Source: Geodermatophilus siccatus
Lineage (GTDB): Bacteria > Actinomycetota > Actinomycetes > Mycobacteriales > Geodermatophilaceae
Direction: 5' to 3'
DNA length: 64,000 nucleotides
NCBI RefSeq assembly: GCF_900103785.1
Contig: NZ_FNHE01000001.1
Coordinates: 585,064-649,063 of the forward strand
Shown here: one piece after another, positions 43,477 to 52,303 of the stretch
How the letters are laid out: each line of letters opens with the position of its first letter
How positions within the stretch are numbered: the stretch's first letter is position 1
The notes under the pieces: model-generated
What the model saw: only the letters and a program-made list of their open reading frames with translations
Database searches by the model: none
What the model was told of the DNA's origin: nothing
Translations under genes and position numbers: made by a program

Positions 43477-44564
43477 CCACCATCGACCTCGGCATGCCGG
43501 CCGACGGTCCCATCGCCGACGCCATCGCCCGCTCCCTGGAGACCCAGGGCGAGAAGCGCACCGACCTCAAGGCCAAGGACCTCAAGACCGACCAGGAGGT
43601 GCGCTGGTGCCCGGGGTGCGGTGACTACGTCATCCTCAACGCGGTCCAGAGCTTCCTGCCCAGCCTCGGCATCGCGCGCGAGGACATGGTCATCGTCTCG
43701 GGCATCGGCTGCTCCTCGCGCTTCCCGTACTACATGAACACCTACGGGATGCACTCGATCCACGGCCGTGCGCCGGCCATCGCGACCGGCCTGGCGGCGT
43801 CCCGCCCGGACCTGTCGGTGTGGGTCGTGACCGGGGACGGCGACGCGCTGTCCATCGGCGGCAACCACCTGATCCACACGCTGCGCCGCAACGTGAACCT
43901 GAAGATCCTGCTGTTCAACAACCGGATCTACGGGCTCACCAAGGGCCAGTACTCGCCCACCAGCGAGGTCGGCAAGGTCACCAAGTCCACCCCGATGGGC
44001 TCGCTGGACCACCCGTTCAACCCGGTGTCGCTCGCGCTGGGTGCCGACGCCACCTTCGTCGGCCGGGCCATGGACTCCGACCGCAAGGGCCTCACCGAGG
44101 TGCTGCGGCAGGCCGCCGAGCACAAGGGCACCGCCCTCGTCGAGATCTACCAGAACTGCAACATCTTCAACGACGGCGCGTTCGACCTGCTCAAGGACCC
44201 GACCACCGGCGTGCAGTGGTCGATCCCGCTGGTCCACGGCGAGCCGCTGGTGTTCGGTCCGGACGGCGCCTCGTGCGTGGTCCGCGACGAGTTCGGCGGC
44301 CTGCGGATCGCCGAGACCAACCAGGTGGACGCCGGTGACATCGTCGTCCACGACGCCACCCGTCAGGACCCGTCGTACGCCTTCGCGCTGTCGCGGCTGT
44401 CCAGCCAGGACCTCCGCTACACCCCGATGGGCGTCTTCCGGTCGGTCGAGAAGCCGACCTACGACCGGATGATGGCCGACCAGGTCGAGGAGGCCCGCAC
44501 CTCCTCGCCGGCGGACCTGGGCGCGCTGCTGAGCGGCAGCGACACCTGGACCGTCAGCGCCTGA
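43473..44564 (+). CDS. korB: 2-oxoacid:ferredoxin oxidoreductase beta subunit, KorB-like
   Basis: A 363-residue thiamine-diphosphate subunit. VRWCPGCGDYVILNAVQSFL has two iron-sulfur cysteines, GIGCSSRFPYYMNTYGMHSI a further one, and GDGDALSIGGNHLIHTLRRN with LLFNNRIYGLTKGQYSPTS the TPP/Mg site. IYQNCNIFNDGAFD supplies another conserved Cys. GTG at 43473 overlaps the korA stop (GTGA), so the subunits are translationally coupled. A strong terminator lies 10 nt after the stop. The pair could replace or back up the 2-oxoglutarate dehydrogenase step of the TCA cycle. Confidence 0.94.
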
Positions 44565-45990
44565 CCCGCTCCTCGACCGGCCCGCCTCCCTCCCGGGAGG
44601 CGGGCCGGTCGTCGTCTCGGCCGAGCACGTCCCGGAGCGCCCCGGTGAGCACCGGCAGGGCGCACCCCAGGTCGGCACGGGTGGGCGCGGCGAACCCCAC
44701 GACCAGTCCGGCCGCGTGCGGACCGGGCCTCGTCCAGTGTCGCCCGAGTCCGTCCACCGCGACGCCCCGCTCGGCCGCCGCGGCGACGACGGCCTCCTCG
44801 ACCCGCAGGTCGGGCAGCGGCACCAGCACGTGCGCGCCGGCCGGGTCACCCTCGGCCGCCGCCCCACCGGCGGCCACCGCCGCCAGCACCTCGTCGCGGC
44901 GGGCCGCGAGCTCGCGCCGGAGCCGGCGCAGGTGCCGGGCGAGGTCCCCGCTCGCGGCCAGGGCGGCGAACACCCGCTGCCCGGCCCGCGCGGGCCGGGT
45001 GCCGGTCGCCGTCCGCCTGGCCACCAGCGCGGCGCGCAGCTCCGGCGGAGCCACCAGCCAGCCCACCCCCAGCGTCGGGCTGACGATCTTGCTGCTCGTG
45101 CCGAGGTGCACCGTGACGTCCGGGCCCAGCGCGCCCAGCAGCGGCAGCGGCGCGACGTCGTAGCGCAGCTCGCCGTCGTAGTCGTCCTCCAGCACCCACC
45201 AGCCCTCGGCGCGGGCACGGGCGACGAGGGCGAGCCTGCGGGCCGCGGAGAGCCGGCGCCCGAGCGGGTACTGGTGCGCGGGCGTGCAGTACACCGCCGC
45301 GAGGCCGGGGGGCACCGCCTCGACCACCAGGCCGTCGCCGTCCACCGGGAGCGGCACCACCGTTGCGCCGGCGTCCCGGAGCGCGCCGACCACGCGCTGG
45401 TAGCCGGGGTCCTCGACGCCCACCCGGCTACCGGCAGGCAGCAGCCGGGCGAGCTCCGCGACCGCGGCCGAGGTCCCCGCCGTGGCGAGCACGTCGCCGG
45501 GGGCAGCGGGGAGACCGCGGTGCCGGAGCAGGTGCTCGGTCACCGCCCGCTGGAAGCCCGGGTCCGCGGCCGGTTCGGGGCCGGCGTCGGGGGCGGGGTC
45601 CCCGGCCGCGCGCCACGCACGCCGCCAGGCGGCGCGGTCCAGGACCTCCAGGCAGGGCGCGCCGGCCCGCAGGTCGATCGGCGTCGGCGTGCGCGGACGA
45701 GCCGGCCGTGGCGCCGGGGATCGTGCCGGTGCCGCGGTCGCCGTACCGACGACGAAGGTGCCGACACCGCGGCGCCCGTCCGCCCACCCCTCGGCCAGCA
45801 GCTGGTCGTAGGCGGCGGCGGTGACGGTGCGGCTGACCCGGAGGGCGACGGCGAGCTCACGCGTGGAGGGCAGCCGGTCGCCCGGGCGGAGCGTGCCGGC
45901 CACCGTCGCCGTCCGCAGCGCGTCGGCCAGCTGGACCGACAGCGGCGTCCCGGACGCCCGGTCGAGGACCACCGGTGGCACGTCGACCAC
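44554..45990 (-). CDS. MocR/PdxR-type regulator (GntR HTH fused to aminotransferase domain)
   Basis: A 478-residue transcription factor. Residues 1-80 form a GntR winged helix (LSVQLADALRTATVAGTLRP, DRLPSTRELAVALRVSRTVT, RRGVGTFV). After a Pro/Ala linker, residues 105-460 are a class I aminotransferase fold with EDPGYQRVVGALRDAGATVV, LEDDYDGELRYD and the PLP lysine at about 301 in HLGTSSKIVSPTLGVGW. Such proteins sense PLP or related ligands and control vitamin B6 or amino-acid genes. GTG 45990 has a GGGGAGG site. It is divergent from a PNPOx-family gene, its probable target. Confidence 0.88.
   Translation of the reverse strand: MVDVPPVVLDRASGTPLSVQLADALRTATVAGTLRPGDRLPSTRELAVALRVSRTVTAAAYDQLLAEGWADGRRGVGTFVVGTATAAPARSPAPRPARPRTPTPIDLRAGAPCLEVLDRAAWRRAWRAAGDPAPDAGPEPAADPGFQRAVTEHLLRHRGLPAAPGDVLATAGTSAAVAELARLLPAGSRVGVEDPGYQRVVGALRDAGATVVPLPVDGDGLVVEAVPPGLAAVYCTPAHQYPLGRRLSAARRLALVARARAEGWWVLEDDYDGELRYDVAPLPLLGALGPDVTVHLGTSSKIVSPTLGVGWLVAPPELRAALVARRTATGTRPARAGQRVFAALAASGDLARHLRRLRRELAARRDEVLAAVAAGGAAAEGDPAGAHVLVPLPDLRVEEAVVAAAAERGVAVDGLGRHWTRPGPHAAGLVVGFAAPTRADLGCALPVLTGALRDVLGRDDDRPASREGGGPVEERVRR
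44575..44610 (+). terminator. korAB terminator, inside the 3' end of the MocR gene
   Basis: A perfect 16-bp stem (44575-44590 with 44595-44610) with a TCCC loop starts 10 nt after the korB stop. It lies within the last codons of the convergent regulator gene, so the same bases encode the regulator's C-terminus. The two genes also overlap tail to tail by 11 nt. Confidence 0.8.
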
Positions 45991-46007
45991 ACCGCACCTC
46001 CCCTCGT

Positions 46008-46053
46008 AGTGGCCTCCCGGAATGGCAGCGTATTGGCCCTGGGAGGAGGCCAC
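46008..46053. promoter_or_regulatory. candidate operator between MocR regulator and PNPOx-family gene
   Basis: The 84-nt divergent gap holds a 9-bp inverted repeat GTGGCCTCC/GGAGGCCAC (46009-46017 with 46045-46053). Between the arms lies ATTGGCCC (46032-46039), which forms a direct repeat with AGTGGCCT (46008-46015), 24 bp start to start. MocR/PdxR regulators usually bind direct repeats in such positions. The repeats are visible; binding is inferred. Confidence 0.5.
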
Positions 46054-46074
46054 GCGAGCAGGCACGGTGAGCTC

Positions 46075-46752
46075 GTGGACACCGCACCGCCGCTCTCCCC
46101 CACGCCCCGCAGCACGATCCGCCGAGGAGCGAAGCGCGCCCGCACCGACCGCACCGAGCTGTACGCGGTGCTGGACGCCGGCCTGGTGGGGCACCTGGGC
46201 GTCGTGCTGGACGGCTCGCCGGTGGTGCTGCCGACCGGCTACGGACGGCGGGGCGAGACCCTGTACCTGCACGGCTCCACCGGCGCGGCGACGCTGCGGG
46301 CGGCGGCCTCGGGCGCGCCGGTCTGCCTCACGGTCACCCACGTGGACGGCGTCGTCTACGCCCGCTCGGCCTTCCACCACTCCCTGAACTACCGCTGCGC
46401 CGTCGTGCACGGGGTGGCCCGGCCGGTGACCGACCCGGAGGAGCGCCTGCTCGGCCTGGAGGCGCTCACCGAGCACCTGGCCCCGGGGTCCTGGGCCGCC
46501 ACCCGCCGGCCCGACCGCAGGGAGCTCGCCGCCACCGCGCTGCTCGCCCTGGACCTGACCGAGGCCAGCGTCAAGGTGCGCACCGGCCCACCGGGGGACG
46601 ACGAGCGGGACCTGTCCGCGCCGGTGTGGGCGGGTGTCCTCCCGCTGCGCACCGTGGTGGGCGAGCCCGAGCCGTGCCCGCTGCTGCCCCCGGACACACC
46701 CGTCCCGGCCCGGGTGCGCGACCGGGTGTCGGGGGCGGCTACCGGGGCGTGA
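46075..46752 (+). CDS. pyridoxamine 5'-phosphate oxidase-family (NimA-like) flavoprotein
   Basis: A 225-residue split-barrel protein. LYAVLDAGLVGHLGVVLDGS, VVLPTGYGRRGETLYLHGST and the segment SAFHHSLNYRCAVVHGVARP are typical of the FMN-binding PNPOx-like/NimA group. The C-terminal part has WAATRRPDRRELAATALLAL and DLTEASVKVRTGPPGDDERD. Members bind flavin or F420 and their substrates are mostly unknown; divergence from a MocR regulator hints at a vitamin B6 link. GTG 46075 has a weak GGTGAG site. It overlaps the sugar-dehydrogenase gene tail to tail by 14 nt. Confidence 0.83.
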   Translation: MDTAPPLSPTPRSTIRRGAKRARTDRTELYAVLDAGLVGHLGVVLDGSPVVLPTGYGRRGETLYLHGSTGAATLRAAASGAPVCLTVTHVDGVVYARSAFHHSLNYRCAVVHGVARPVTDPEERLLGLEALTEHLAPGSWAATRRPDRRELAATALLALDLTEASVKVRTGPPGDDERDLSAPVWAGVLPLRTVVGEPEPCPLLPPDTPVPARVRDRVSGAATGA

Positions 46753-47974
46753 CGCGGAGGAGCTGGTCCTCGCCGTCGCCGTTGTCCGTGGTGACGTAGA
46801 GGGCGCCGTCCCCGCCCTGCTGCACGGTCCGGATGCGGCCGTACGTGCCCTCCAGCTCGGGCAGCCGGAACTGCTCGAGCAAGGTGCCGTCATCCGCGAC
46901 GCGCAGCGCCAGGACCCCCCGGTCCTTGAGGACGCCCAGCAGCAACAGGCCCTCGTAGCCCTGCCACTGCTCACCCGCGAGGAAGGTGGCGCCCGAGGAG
47001 GCGATCGTGGGGTCGCCGGACGCCCAGGTGGCCGGCATCGCATCGGGCAGGGAGAGGTCGGTCATCGGGACGAACTCGCCGTAGCCGGGCCCCTGGGGTG
47101 CGAAGCCGCCGTTGCCGCCGGGCCGCAGCAGGGTCACCTCGTCGTCCCGGCGGGGCCCGTGCTCGGCGGCGTACACCTGCCCGGAGCCGGGCCGGACGGC
47201 GAGGCCCTGCACGTTGCGGTGGCCGTAGGTCCACACCCGCGGATCGGCGTCCGGCCGGCCGGCGAACGGGTTGTCGGCGACCGCCTCGCCGGTGGCCGGG
47301 TCGACCCGCAGCACCTTGCCCGCGAGGGTGGCGGGGTCCTGGGCGTTGGTGGCGACGGCGTTGTCGCCGGTGCCCACGAGCAGGGCGCCGGTGTCGTCGA
47401 AGCGCAGCCGGCAGCCGCCGTGCCGGCCCCTGCGCTCGTTGACCGGGATGTCGTCGATGAGCGGGTCGTCGACGCGGGTCGCCCTCGTCCAGCCCGGGTC
47501 GACGGTCCAGGCGGTCACCTGGATCTCCGCGCCGCCGTCCTCCTCGATGCCCTGGCAGGTGTAGAAGCGGCGGTCCCGCGCGAAACCCGGGTCGAGCACC
47601 AGGCCCATCAGCCCGGTCTCCCCGAGGGCGAACAGGTCGCCGAAGTCGGCCGCCAGCTCGCGCACCGTGCCGTCGGGCAGCACCGCGGTCAGGCCGCCGG
47701 AGCGCTCGTCGAGCAGCAGGGTGCCGTCGGGGGCCTGGGCGACGTCCCAGGGGTGGTCCAGCCCCTCGGCGACGACCGCCACGTCGAGGGCGGGGGCCGG
47801 CTCGGGCGTCGCGGGCGCCGGCGAGGACGTCGTCGGCGCGGAGGTGGTCGGCGCGGGAGCGGTCGGAGCGGGAGCGGTCGGAGCGGCGTCGGGCTCCTCC
47901 CCCGCCGCTGTCGAGCACCCGGAGAGCAGCAGCAGCCCGACGACCAGGCCGGTCAGGTGGTGGCGGGGGCGCAC
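46739..47974 (-). CDS. PQQ-dependent sugar dehydrogenase-type lipoprotein
   Basis: A 411-residue beta-propeller protein of the soluble aldose/glucose dehydrogenase family. A lipoprotein signal ends LLLLSGCS with Cys20, then comes a Thr/Pro/Ala linker (about 25-60) and the propeller from about residue 62: GLDHPWDVAQAPDGTLLLDE, GRHGGCRLRFD, RVWTYGHRNVQGLAVRPGSG and AAEHGPRRDDEV, residues that in homologues line the PQQ and calcium sites. It should act outside the membrane, oxidising aldoses if PQQ is available; no PQQ synthesis genes are in the window. ATG 47974 lies close upstream of a short gap to the polyprenyl synthase. Confidence 0.88.
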   Translation of the reverse strand: MRPRHHLTGLVVGLLLLSGCSTAAGEEPDAAPTAPAPTAPAPTTSAPTTSSPAPATPEPAPALDVAVVAEGLDHPWDVAQAPDGTLLLDERSGGLTAVLPDGTVRELAADFGDLFALGETGLMGLVLDPGFARDRRFYTCQGIEEDGGAEIQVTAWTVDPGWTRATRVDDPLIDDIPVNERRGRHGGCRLRFDDTGALLVGTGDNAVATNAQDPATLAGKVLRVDPATGEAVADNPFAGRPDADPRVWTYGHRNVQGLAVRPGSGQVYAAEHGPRRDDEVTLLRPGGNGGFAPQGPGYGEFVPMTDLSLPDAMPATWASGDPTIASSGATFLAGEQWQGYEGLLLLGVLKDRGVLALRVADDGTLLEQFRLPELEGTYGRIRTVQQGGDGALYVTTDNGDGEDQLLRVTPR

Positions 47975-47996
47975 GCGCCCAGCATGCCCCCGGAGG

Positions 47997-49055
47997 TCAG
48001 CTGGTGCGCGTGACCACGTAGTCGCACAGCGCCGAGAGGGCCTCGCGGACCGGCCCCTCGGGGACGCCGGACAGCCGCGCCTGCGCCCGGTCGGCGTACT
48101 CGCGCAGCACCTCGGTGGCCCGCTGCAGGGCCGCCGACGAGCGCAGCAGCTCCAGCGCCTCGGCGTGCTCGGCGTCGTCGGTGATCGGCCCGGAGACCAG
48201 CTCGCGCAACCGCTGCTCGGCCGGGTCGTCGCCGGCGAGCGCGAAGAGGGCGGGCAGCGTGGCGATGCCCTCCCGCAGGTCCGTGCCGGGTGACTTCCCG
48301 GACGCGCCGTCCCGGCTGACGATGTCGAGCAGGTCGTCGGAGAGCTGGAAGGCGACGCCGACCTCCTCGCCGAAGGCGGTCAGCGCGGCGACCAGCTCGG
48401 CCGCCACCCCCGCGTAGGAGGCGCCGAAGCGCGCCGAGGTCGCGACCAGGGAGCCGGTCTTGTCGGCGAGCACCTCGAGGTAGTGCGCGACGGGGTCGTC
48501 GCCGGGCTGCGCGCCCACGGTCTCCCGGATCTGCCCGGTGACCAGCCGCTCGAAGGTCCGCGCCTGGATGCGCACCGCCTCGGGGCCGAGGTCGGCGAGC
48601 AGGTCGGAGGCGCGGGCGAAGAGGAAGTCGCCGGTCAGGATCGCGATGCTGTTGGACCACCGGCTGTTGGCGCTGGGCGCCCCACGCCGCACGGCGGCCT
48701 CGTCCATCACGTCGTCGTGGTACAGCGTGGCCAGGTGGGTGAGCTCGCAGACCACCGCGGCCTCGGTGACCCCCGTGGCGTGCGGGTCGCCGAGCTCGGC
48801 GGCGAGCAGCGCCAGCAGGGGGCGGAACCGCTTGCCGCCGGCGGCGACGAGGTGCCCGGCCGCTTCCTGCACGAACGCGTGCTCGCTGCCGACGGCGGTG
48901 AGCAGGGCCTCCTCGACCCGGCCCAGCCCCTCGGCGAGCCGGGCGCCGAGGTCGCCCTCCGGCAGCCACGGGCCGACGGTGGAGGCAGGGGTCGAGATCC
49001 GCTGCCAGGAGTCGGTCGAGGTCTCCCCGCCGACGGCGGCGCTGGCTCCGGTCAT
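47997..49055 (-). CDS. polyprenyl diphosphate synthase
   Basis: A 352-residue trans-prenyltransferase. GGKRFRP is at residues 73-79, the first Asp-rich motif DDVMD at 114-118 and the second DDLLD at 240-244 (FQLSDDLLDI). The residues just before the first motif (THLATLYHDD) are small or moderate, suggesting a long product, probably the menaquinone side chain (C35-C50), but length cannot be fixed by eye. The ATG overlaps the nuoN stop (TGATG), so it is translationally coupled to complex I; a TTG one codon upstream is possible. Placement after nuoN is common in actinobacteria. Confidence 0.92.
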   Translation of the reverse strand: MTGASAAVGGETSTDSWQRISTPASTVGPWLPEGDLGARLAEGLGRVEEALLTAVGSEHAFVQEAAGHLVAAGGKRFRPLLALLAAELGDPHATGVTEAAVVCELTHLATLYHDDVMDEAAVRRGAPSANSRWSNSIAILTGDFLFARASDLLADLGPEAVRIQARTFERLVTGQIRETVGAQPGDDPVAHYLEVLADKTGSLVATSARFGASYAGVAAELVAALTAFGEEVGVAFQLSDDLLDIVSRDGASGKSPGTDLREGIATLPALFALAGDDPAEQRLRELVSGPITDDAEHAEALELLRSSAALQRATEVLREYADRAQARLSGVPEGPVREALSALCDYVVTRTS

Positions 49056-50602
49056 CAACCGACGAATCTAGCCGCCCGCTCGGCGATATCGAGCACCGCC
49101 CCGGGGACGACGCCGAGCACCACCGTCGCGGTGACCGTCACCGCGAGCACCAGCGTCGTCGGCAGGCCGGGGACGCCGATGGTCGGCCCGTCGACGGCCG
49201 GCTCGGAGAAGTACATGAGCACGATGACCCGCAGGTAGAAGAACGCCGCCACGGCGCTGGCCAGCAGGGCCACGACCACCAGCGGCCACGCGCCGTCGTC
49301 GATCGCGGCCCGGAAGACGGCGAACTTGCCGGTGAAGCCGCTGGTGAGCGGGATGCCCGCCAGCGCCAGCAGGAACAGCGCCATGACCGCCGCGGTGAGC
49401 GGCGAGCGGCGGGCCAGGCCCGCCCACTGGGACAGGTGCGTGGCCTCGCCGTCGCCGTCGCGCACCAGGGTCAGCACGGCGAAGGCACCGATCGTGGTGA
49501 GCCCGTAGGCCAGCAGGTAGAACATCGTCGCGCCCAGCCCGGAGCCGGTGCCGTCGGCGCCGCTGCCGTACCCGAGCACGCCGGTGAGCAGGAACCCGGC
49601 GTGCGCGATCGAGGAGTAGGCCAGCATCCGCTTGAGGTCGGTCTGGGTGAGGCCCAGGACGGCGCCGACCACCATCGAGACGATCGCGATGCCGTAGACC
49701 AGCGGCCGCCACGTCCACTCGCTGGTGCCGAAGGCGACGTAGAGCAGGCGCAGGATCGCCCCGAAGGCCGCGACCTTGGTGCAGGCGGCCATGAACGCGG
49801 TGACCGGCGTCGGGGCGCCCTGGTAGACGTCCGGCGTCCACGCGTGGAAGGGCGCCACGCTGGCCTTGAACATCAGCCCGACCACCAGCAGAGCCAGGCC
49901 GAGGACCAGCAGGACGCCGCCCCCGGCCTCGGAGGCGGACGCCTCGCGGATGACCGACAGCCGGATGCTGCCGGTGGCGCCGTAGACCAGCGCCAGGCCG
50001 TAGAGGAAGAAGGCGGAGGCGAAGGCGCCCAGCAGGAAGTACTTGACCGCCGCCTCCTGCGACAGCAGCCGTCGGCGACGGGCCAGCCCGCTGATCAGGT
50101 ACAGCGGCAGGCTGAGCACCTCGAGCGCGACGAACATGACCAGCAGGTCGTTGGCCGCGACGAACAGCATCATGCCGCCGATGGCGAACGTGGTCAGCGG
50201 GTAGACCTCGGTCTGCACCCGCGGGGCGGTCATCAGCTCGCGGTCGCGCGGGCTGCCCGCCGGCACCGCGGCGGCGGCGACGAACGCCGAGCGGGCCGGG
50301 TCCAGCGAGCGCTCGGCGAACAGCAGCAGCGACAGCGCCCCGAGTCCGGCGATGGTGGCCTGCAGGAAGACCGCGGGGCCGTCGACGGCGAGCGCGCCGC
50401 CCGCGGTGACCTGCCGCTCCCCCGCCAGCAGCAGGCTGGTGACCAGGCCGCCGATGGTGCCGACCAGGGCGACGGCGACCTGCACCGGGTGGCGCACGTC
50501 CCGCGGCGCGAAGGCCTCCACGAGGACGCCGACGCACGCGGCGCCGAAGACGAACAGCAGGGGCGCCAGCGCGGCCAGGGAGATGGCCGGGGCCTCGATC
50601 AT
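49055..50602 (-). CDS. nuoN: NADH-quinone oxidoreductase subunit N
   Basis: A 515-residue antiporter-like membrane subunit of complex I, one of three proton-pumping modules. The conserved proton channel is visible: FVALEVLSLPLYLISGL with the Glu, VGLMFKASVAPFHAWTPDVY with the Lys, and KRMLAYSSIAHAGFLLTGVL. About 14 hydrophobic segments are present. Both ends overlap neighbours by one base (TGATG with nuoM and with the polyprenyl synthase). Confidence 0.97.
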   Translation of the reverse strand: MIEAPAISLAALAPLLFVFGAACVGVLVEAFAPRDVRHPVQVAVALVGTIGGLVTSLLLAGERQVTAGGALAVDGPAVFLQATIAGLGALSLLLFAERSLDPARSAFVAAAAVPAGSPRDRELMTAPRVQTEVYPLTTFAIGGMMLFVAANDLLVMFVALEVLSLPLYLISGLARRRRLLSQEAAVKYFLLGAFASAFFLYGLALVYGATGSIRLSVIREASASEAGGGVLLVLGLALLVVGLMFKASVAPFHAWTPDVYQGAPTPVTAFMAACTKVAAFGAILRLLYVAFGTSEWTWRPLVYGIAIVSMVVGAVLGLTQTDLKRMLAYSSIAHAGFLLTGVLGYGSGADGTGSGLGATMFYLLAYGLTTIGAFAVLTLVRDGDGEATHLSQWAGLARRSPLTAAVMALFLLALAGIPLTSGFTGKFAVFRAAIDDGAWPLVVVALLASAVAAFFYLRVIVLMYFSEPAVDGPTIGVPGLPTTLVLAVTVTATVVLGVVPGAVLDIAERAARFVG

Positions 50603-52269
50603 CAGTCCGTCCCCTCGACGGGAGCCTGCGGGGAGACGCCGGCCGGGTCGGCCCCCACGTCGCTCATCGTGGCGGCGACCGCCGGCTCGATCAGGTCGAT
50701 CAGCGGCTGCGGGTAGAAGCCCAGCGCGATGACGATCGCGACCATCGGCGCGGCGACGGCCAGCTCGCGCCGGGAGAGGTCCCGCACCCGCAGCCGGGCC
50801 GGCGCGGCCGCCGGGGCCTCGAGGGTCGCGGTGGCCGCGGTGGCCCCGCCGCCCGACCCGGTGGCGGGGGTGGCCCCGTCACCCGCCCCGGTGGCGCCCG
50901 CCGGGGTCTCCGGCGCCGGCTCGAGCAGCACGCCGCGCGGCGGGCCGTGCATGGTGCGTTGGTAGAGCAGCAGCACGTACAGCGCGGCCAGCACGATGCC
51001 GACGGTGGCGAGCACGGTGAACACCGGCCGGGTCGGGAACGAGCCGATGAGCACGAGGAACTCGCTGACGAAGCTGTTGGTGCCCGGCAGCGCGAGCGAG
51101 GCCAGCCCCGCGATGAGGAAGACGCCGGCGAGCAGGGGCGCCTGGGTCGCCACGCCGCCGTAGTCCCCGACCAGCCGCGAGCCGCCGCGGGCGATGAGCA
51201 TGCCGACGACGAGGAACAGCAGGCCGGTCGCGATGCCGTGGTTGACCATGTAGAGCACCGCGCCCGTGGTCGCCTCGGTGGTGAAGGCGAAGATCCCCAG
51301 CGCGATGAAGCCGAAGTGCGCGATCGAGGTGTAGGACACCAGGCGCTTCATGTCGCTCTGCCCCATCGCCAGCAGCGCGGCGTAGAGGATGCCCGCCACG
51401 GCCAGCACCAGGACGTACGGCGCGAGGTCGCGCGAGGCGTCGGGGAACAGCGGCAGGCAGTAGCGGATGAACCCGAAGGTGCCGACCTTGTCCAGGACGC
51501 CGACCAGCAGCACCGCCCCGCCGATCGGCGCCTCGGCACCGGAGTCGGGCAGCCAGGTGTGGAAGGGCACCAGCGGCGCCTTGATCGCGAAGGCCACGAA
51601 GAACCCGAGGAACAGCAGCTTCTGCACGCCCGGGTCGATCTCGATCTGCCGCAGCGCGTCGAAGGCGAACGTCCCCTCGCCCAGTTCGTTGGCGCTGACC
51701 ACGTACAGCCCGATGACGGCGGCCAGCATGACCAGCCCGCCGACCAGGCTGTAGAGGAAGAACTTGACCGCCGCGTACTGCCGTCGCGGCCCGCCGAAGC
51801 TGCCGATCAGGAAGTACATCGGGACGAGCATCGCCTCGAAGAAGACGTAGAAGAGGAAGACGTCGGTCGCGGCGAAGACGCCGACCATCATCGACTCGAG
51901 CAGCAGCAGCCAGGCCCAGAAGGCCCGCATCGAGCGCCGTCCGGTCGGCTCGTCGCGCCACGAGGCGACCACGACCACCGGCACCAGCACGCCGATGAGC
52001 AGCAGCATCACCAACGCGATGCCGTCGACCCCGAGGGCGAAGTCGACGCCGAAGTCGGGGATCCAGGAGACCGACGTCGTCAGCTGGAACCGCTCACCGC
52101 CGGCGTCGAAGGCGATCGTCGTCAGCACGGCGAGCAGCAGCACGACCAGGCTGACGCCCAGCGCGAGCTGCCGGGCGGTCCCCTCGCGCCCCCTCGGCAG
52201 GGCGGCGACGGCGGCCGCCCCGACCGCCGGGACGGCGATCATCGTGAGCAGGTACGGGAAGTCACTCAC
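50602..52269 (-). CDS. nuoM: NADH-quinone oxidoreductase subunit M
   Basis: A 555-residue antiporter-like subunit. Landmarks: FYVFFEAMLVPMYFLIGSFG with the channel Glu, FFVAFAIKAPLVPFHTWLPD with the Lys, and QSDMKRLVSYTSIAHFGFIA. The loop at residues 445-480 is an Ala/Thr/Pro-rich insertion between the last helices and the C-terminus, longer than in E. coli. GTG or ATG near 52269; the gene follows nuoL by 34 nt. Confidence 0.97.
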   Translation of the reverse strand: MSDFPYLLTMIAVPAVGAAAVAALPRGREGTARQLALGVSLVVLLLAVLTTIAFDAGGERFQLTTSVSWIPDFGVDFALGVDGIALVMLLLIGVLVPVVVVASWRDEPTGRRSMRAFWAWLLLLESMMVGVFAATDVFLFYVFFEAMLVPMYFLIGSFGGPRRQYAAVKFFLYSLVGGLVMLAAVIGLYVVSANELGEGTFAFDALRQIEIDPGVQKLLFLGFFVAFAIKAPLVPFHTWLPDSGAEAPIGGAVLLVGVLDKVGTFGFIRYCLPLFPDASRDLAPYVLVLAVAGILYAALLAMGQSDMKRLVSYTSIAHFGFIALGIFAFTTEATTGAVLYMVNHGIATGLLFLVVGMLIARGGSRLVGDYGGVATQAPLLAGVFLIAGLASLALPGTNSFVSEFLVLIGSFPTRPVFTVLATVGIVLAALYVLLLYQRTMHGPPRGVLLEPAPETPAGATGAGDGATPATGSGGGATAATATLEAPAAAPARLRVRDLSRRELAVAAPMVAIVIALGFYPQPLIDLIEPAVAATMSDVGADPAGVSPQAPVEGTD

Positions 52270-52303
52270 GCCGCCGTCGCCTCTCGTTCGGTGGAGTTGC
52301 TGC

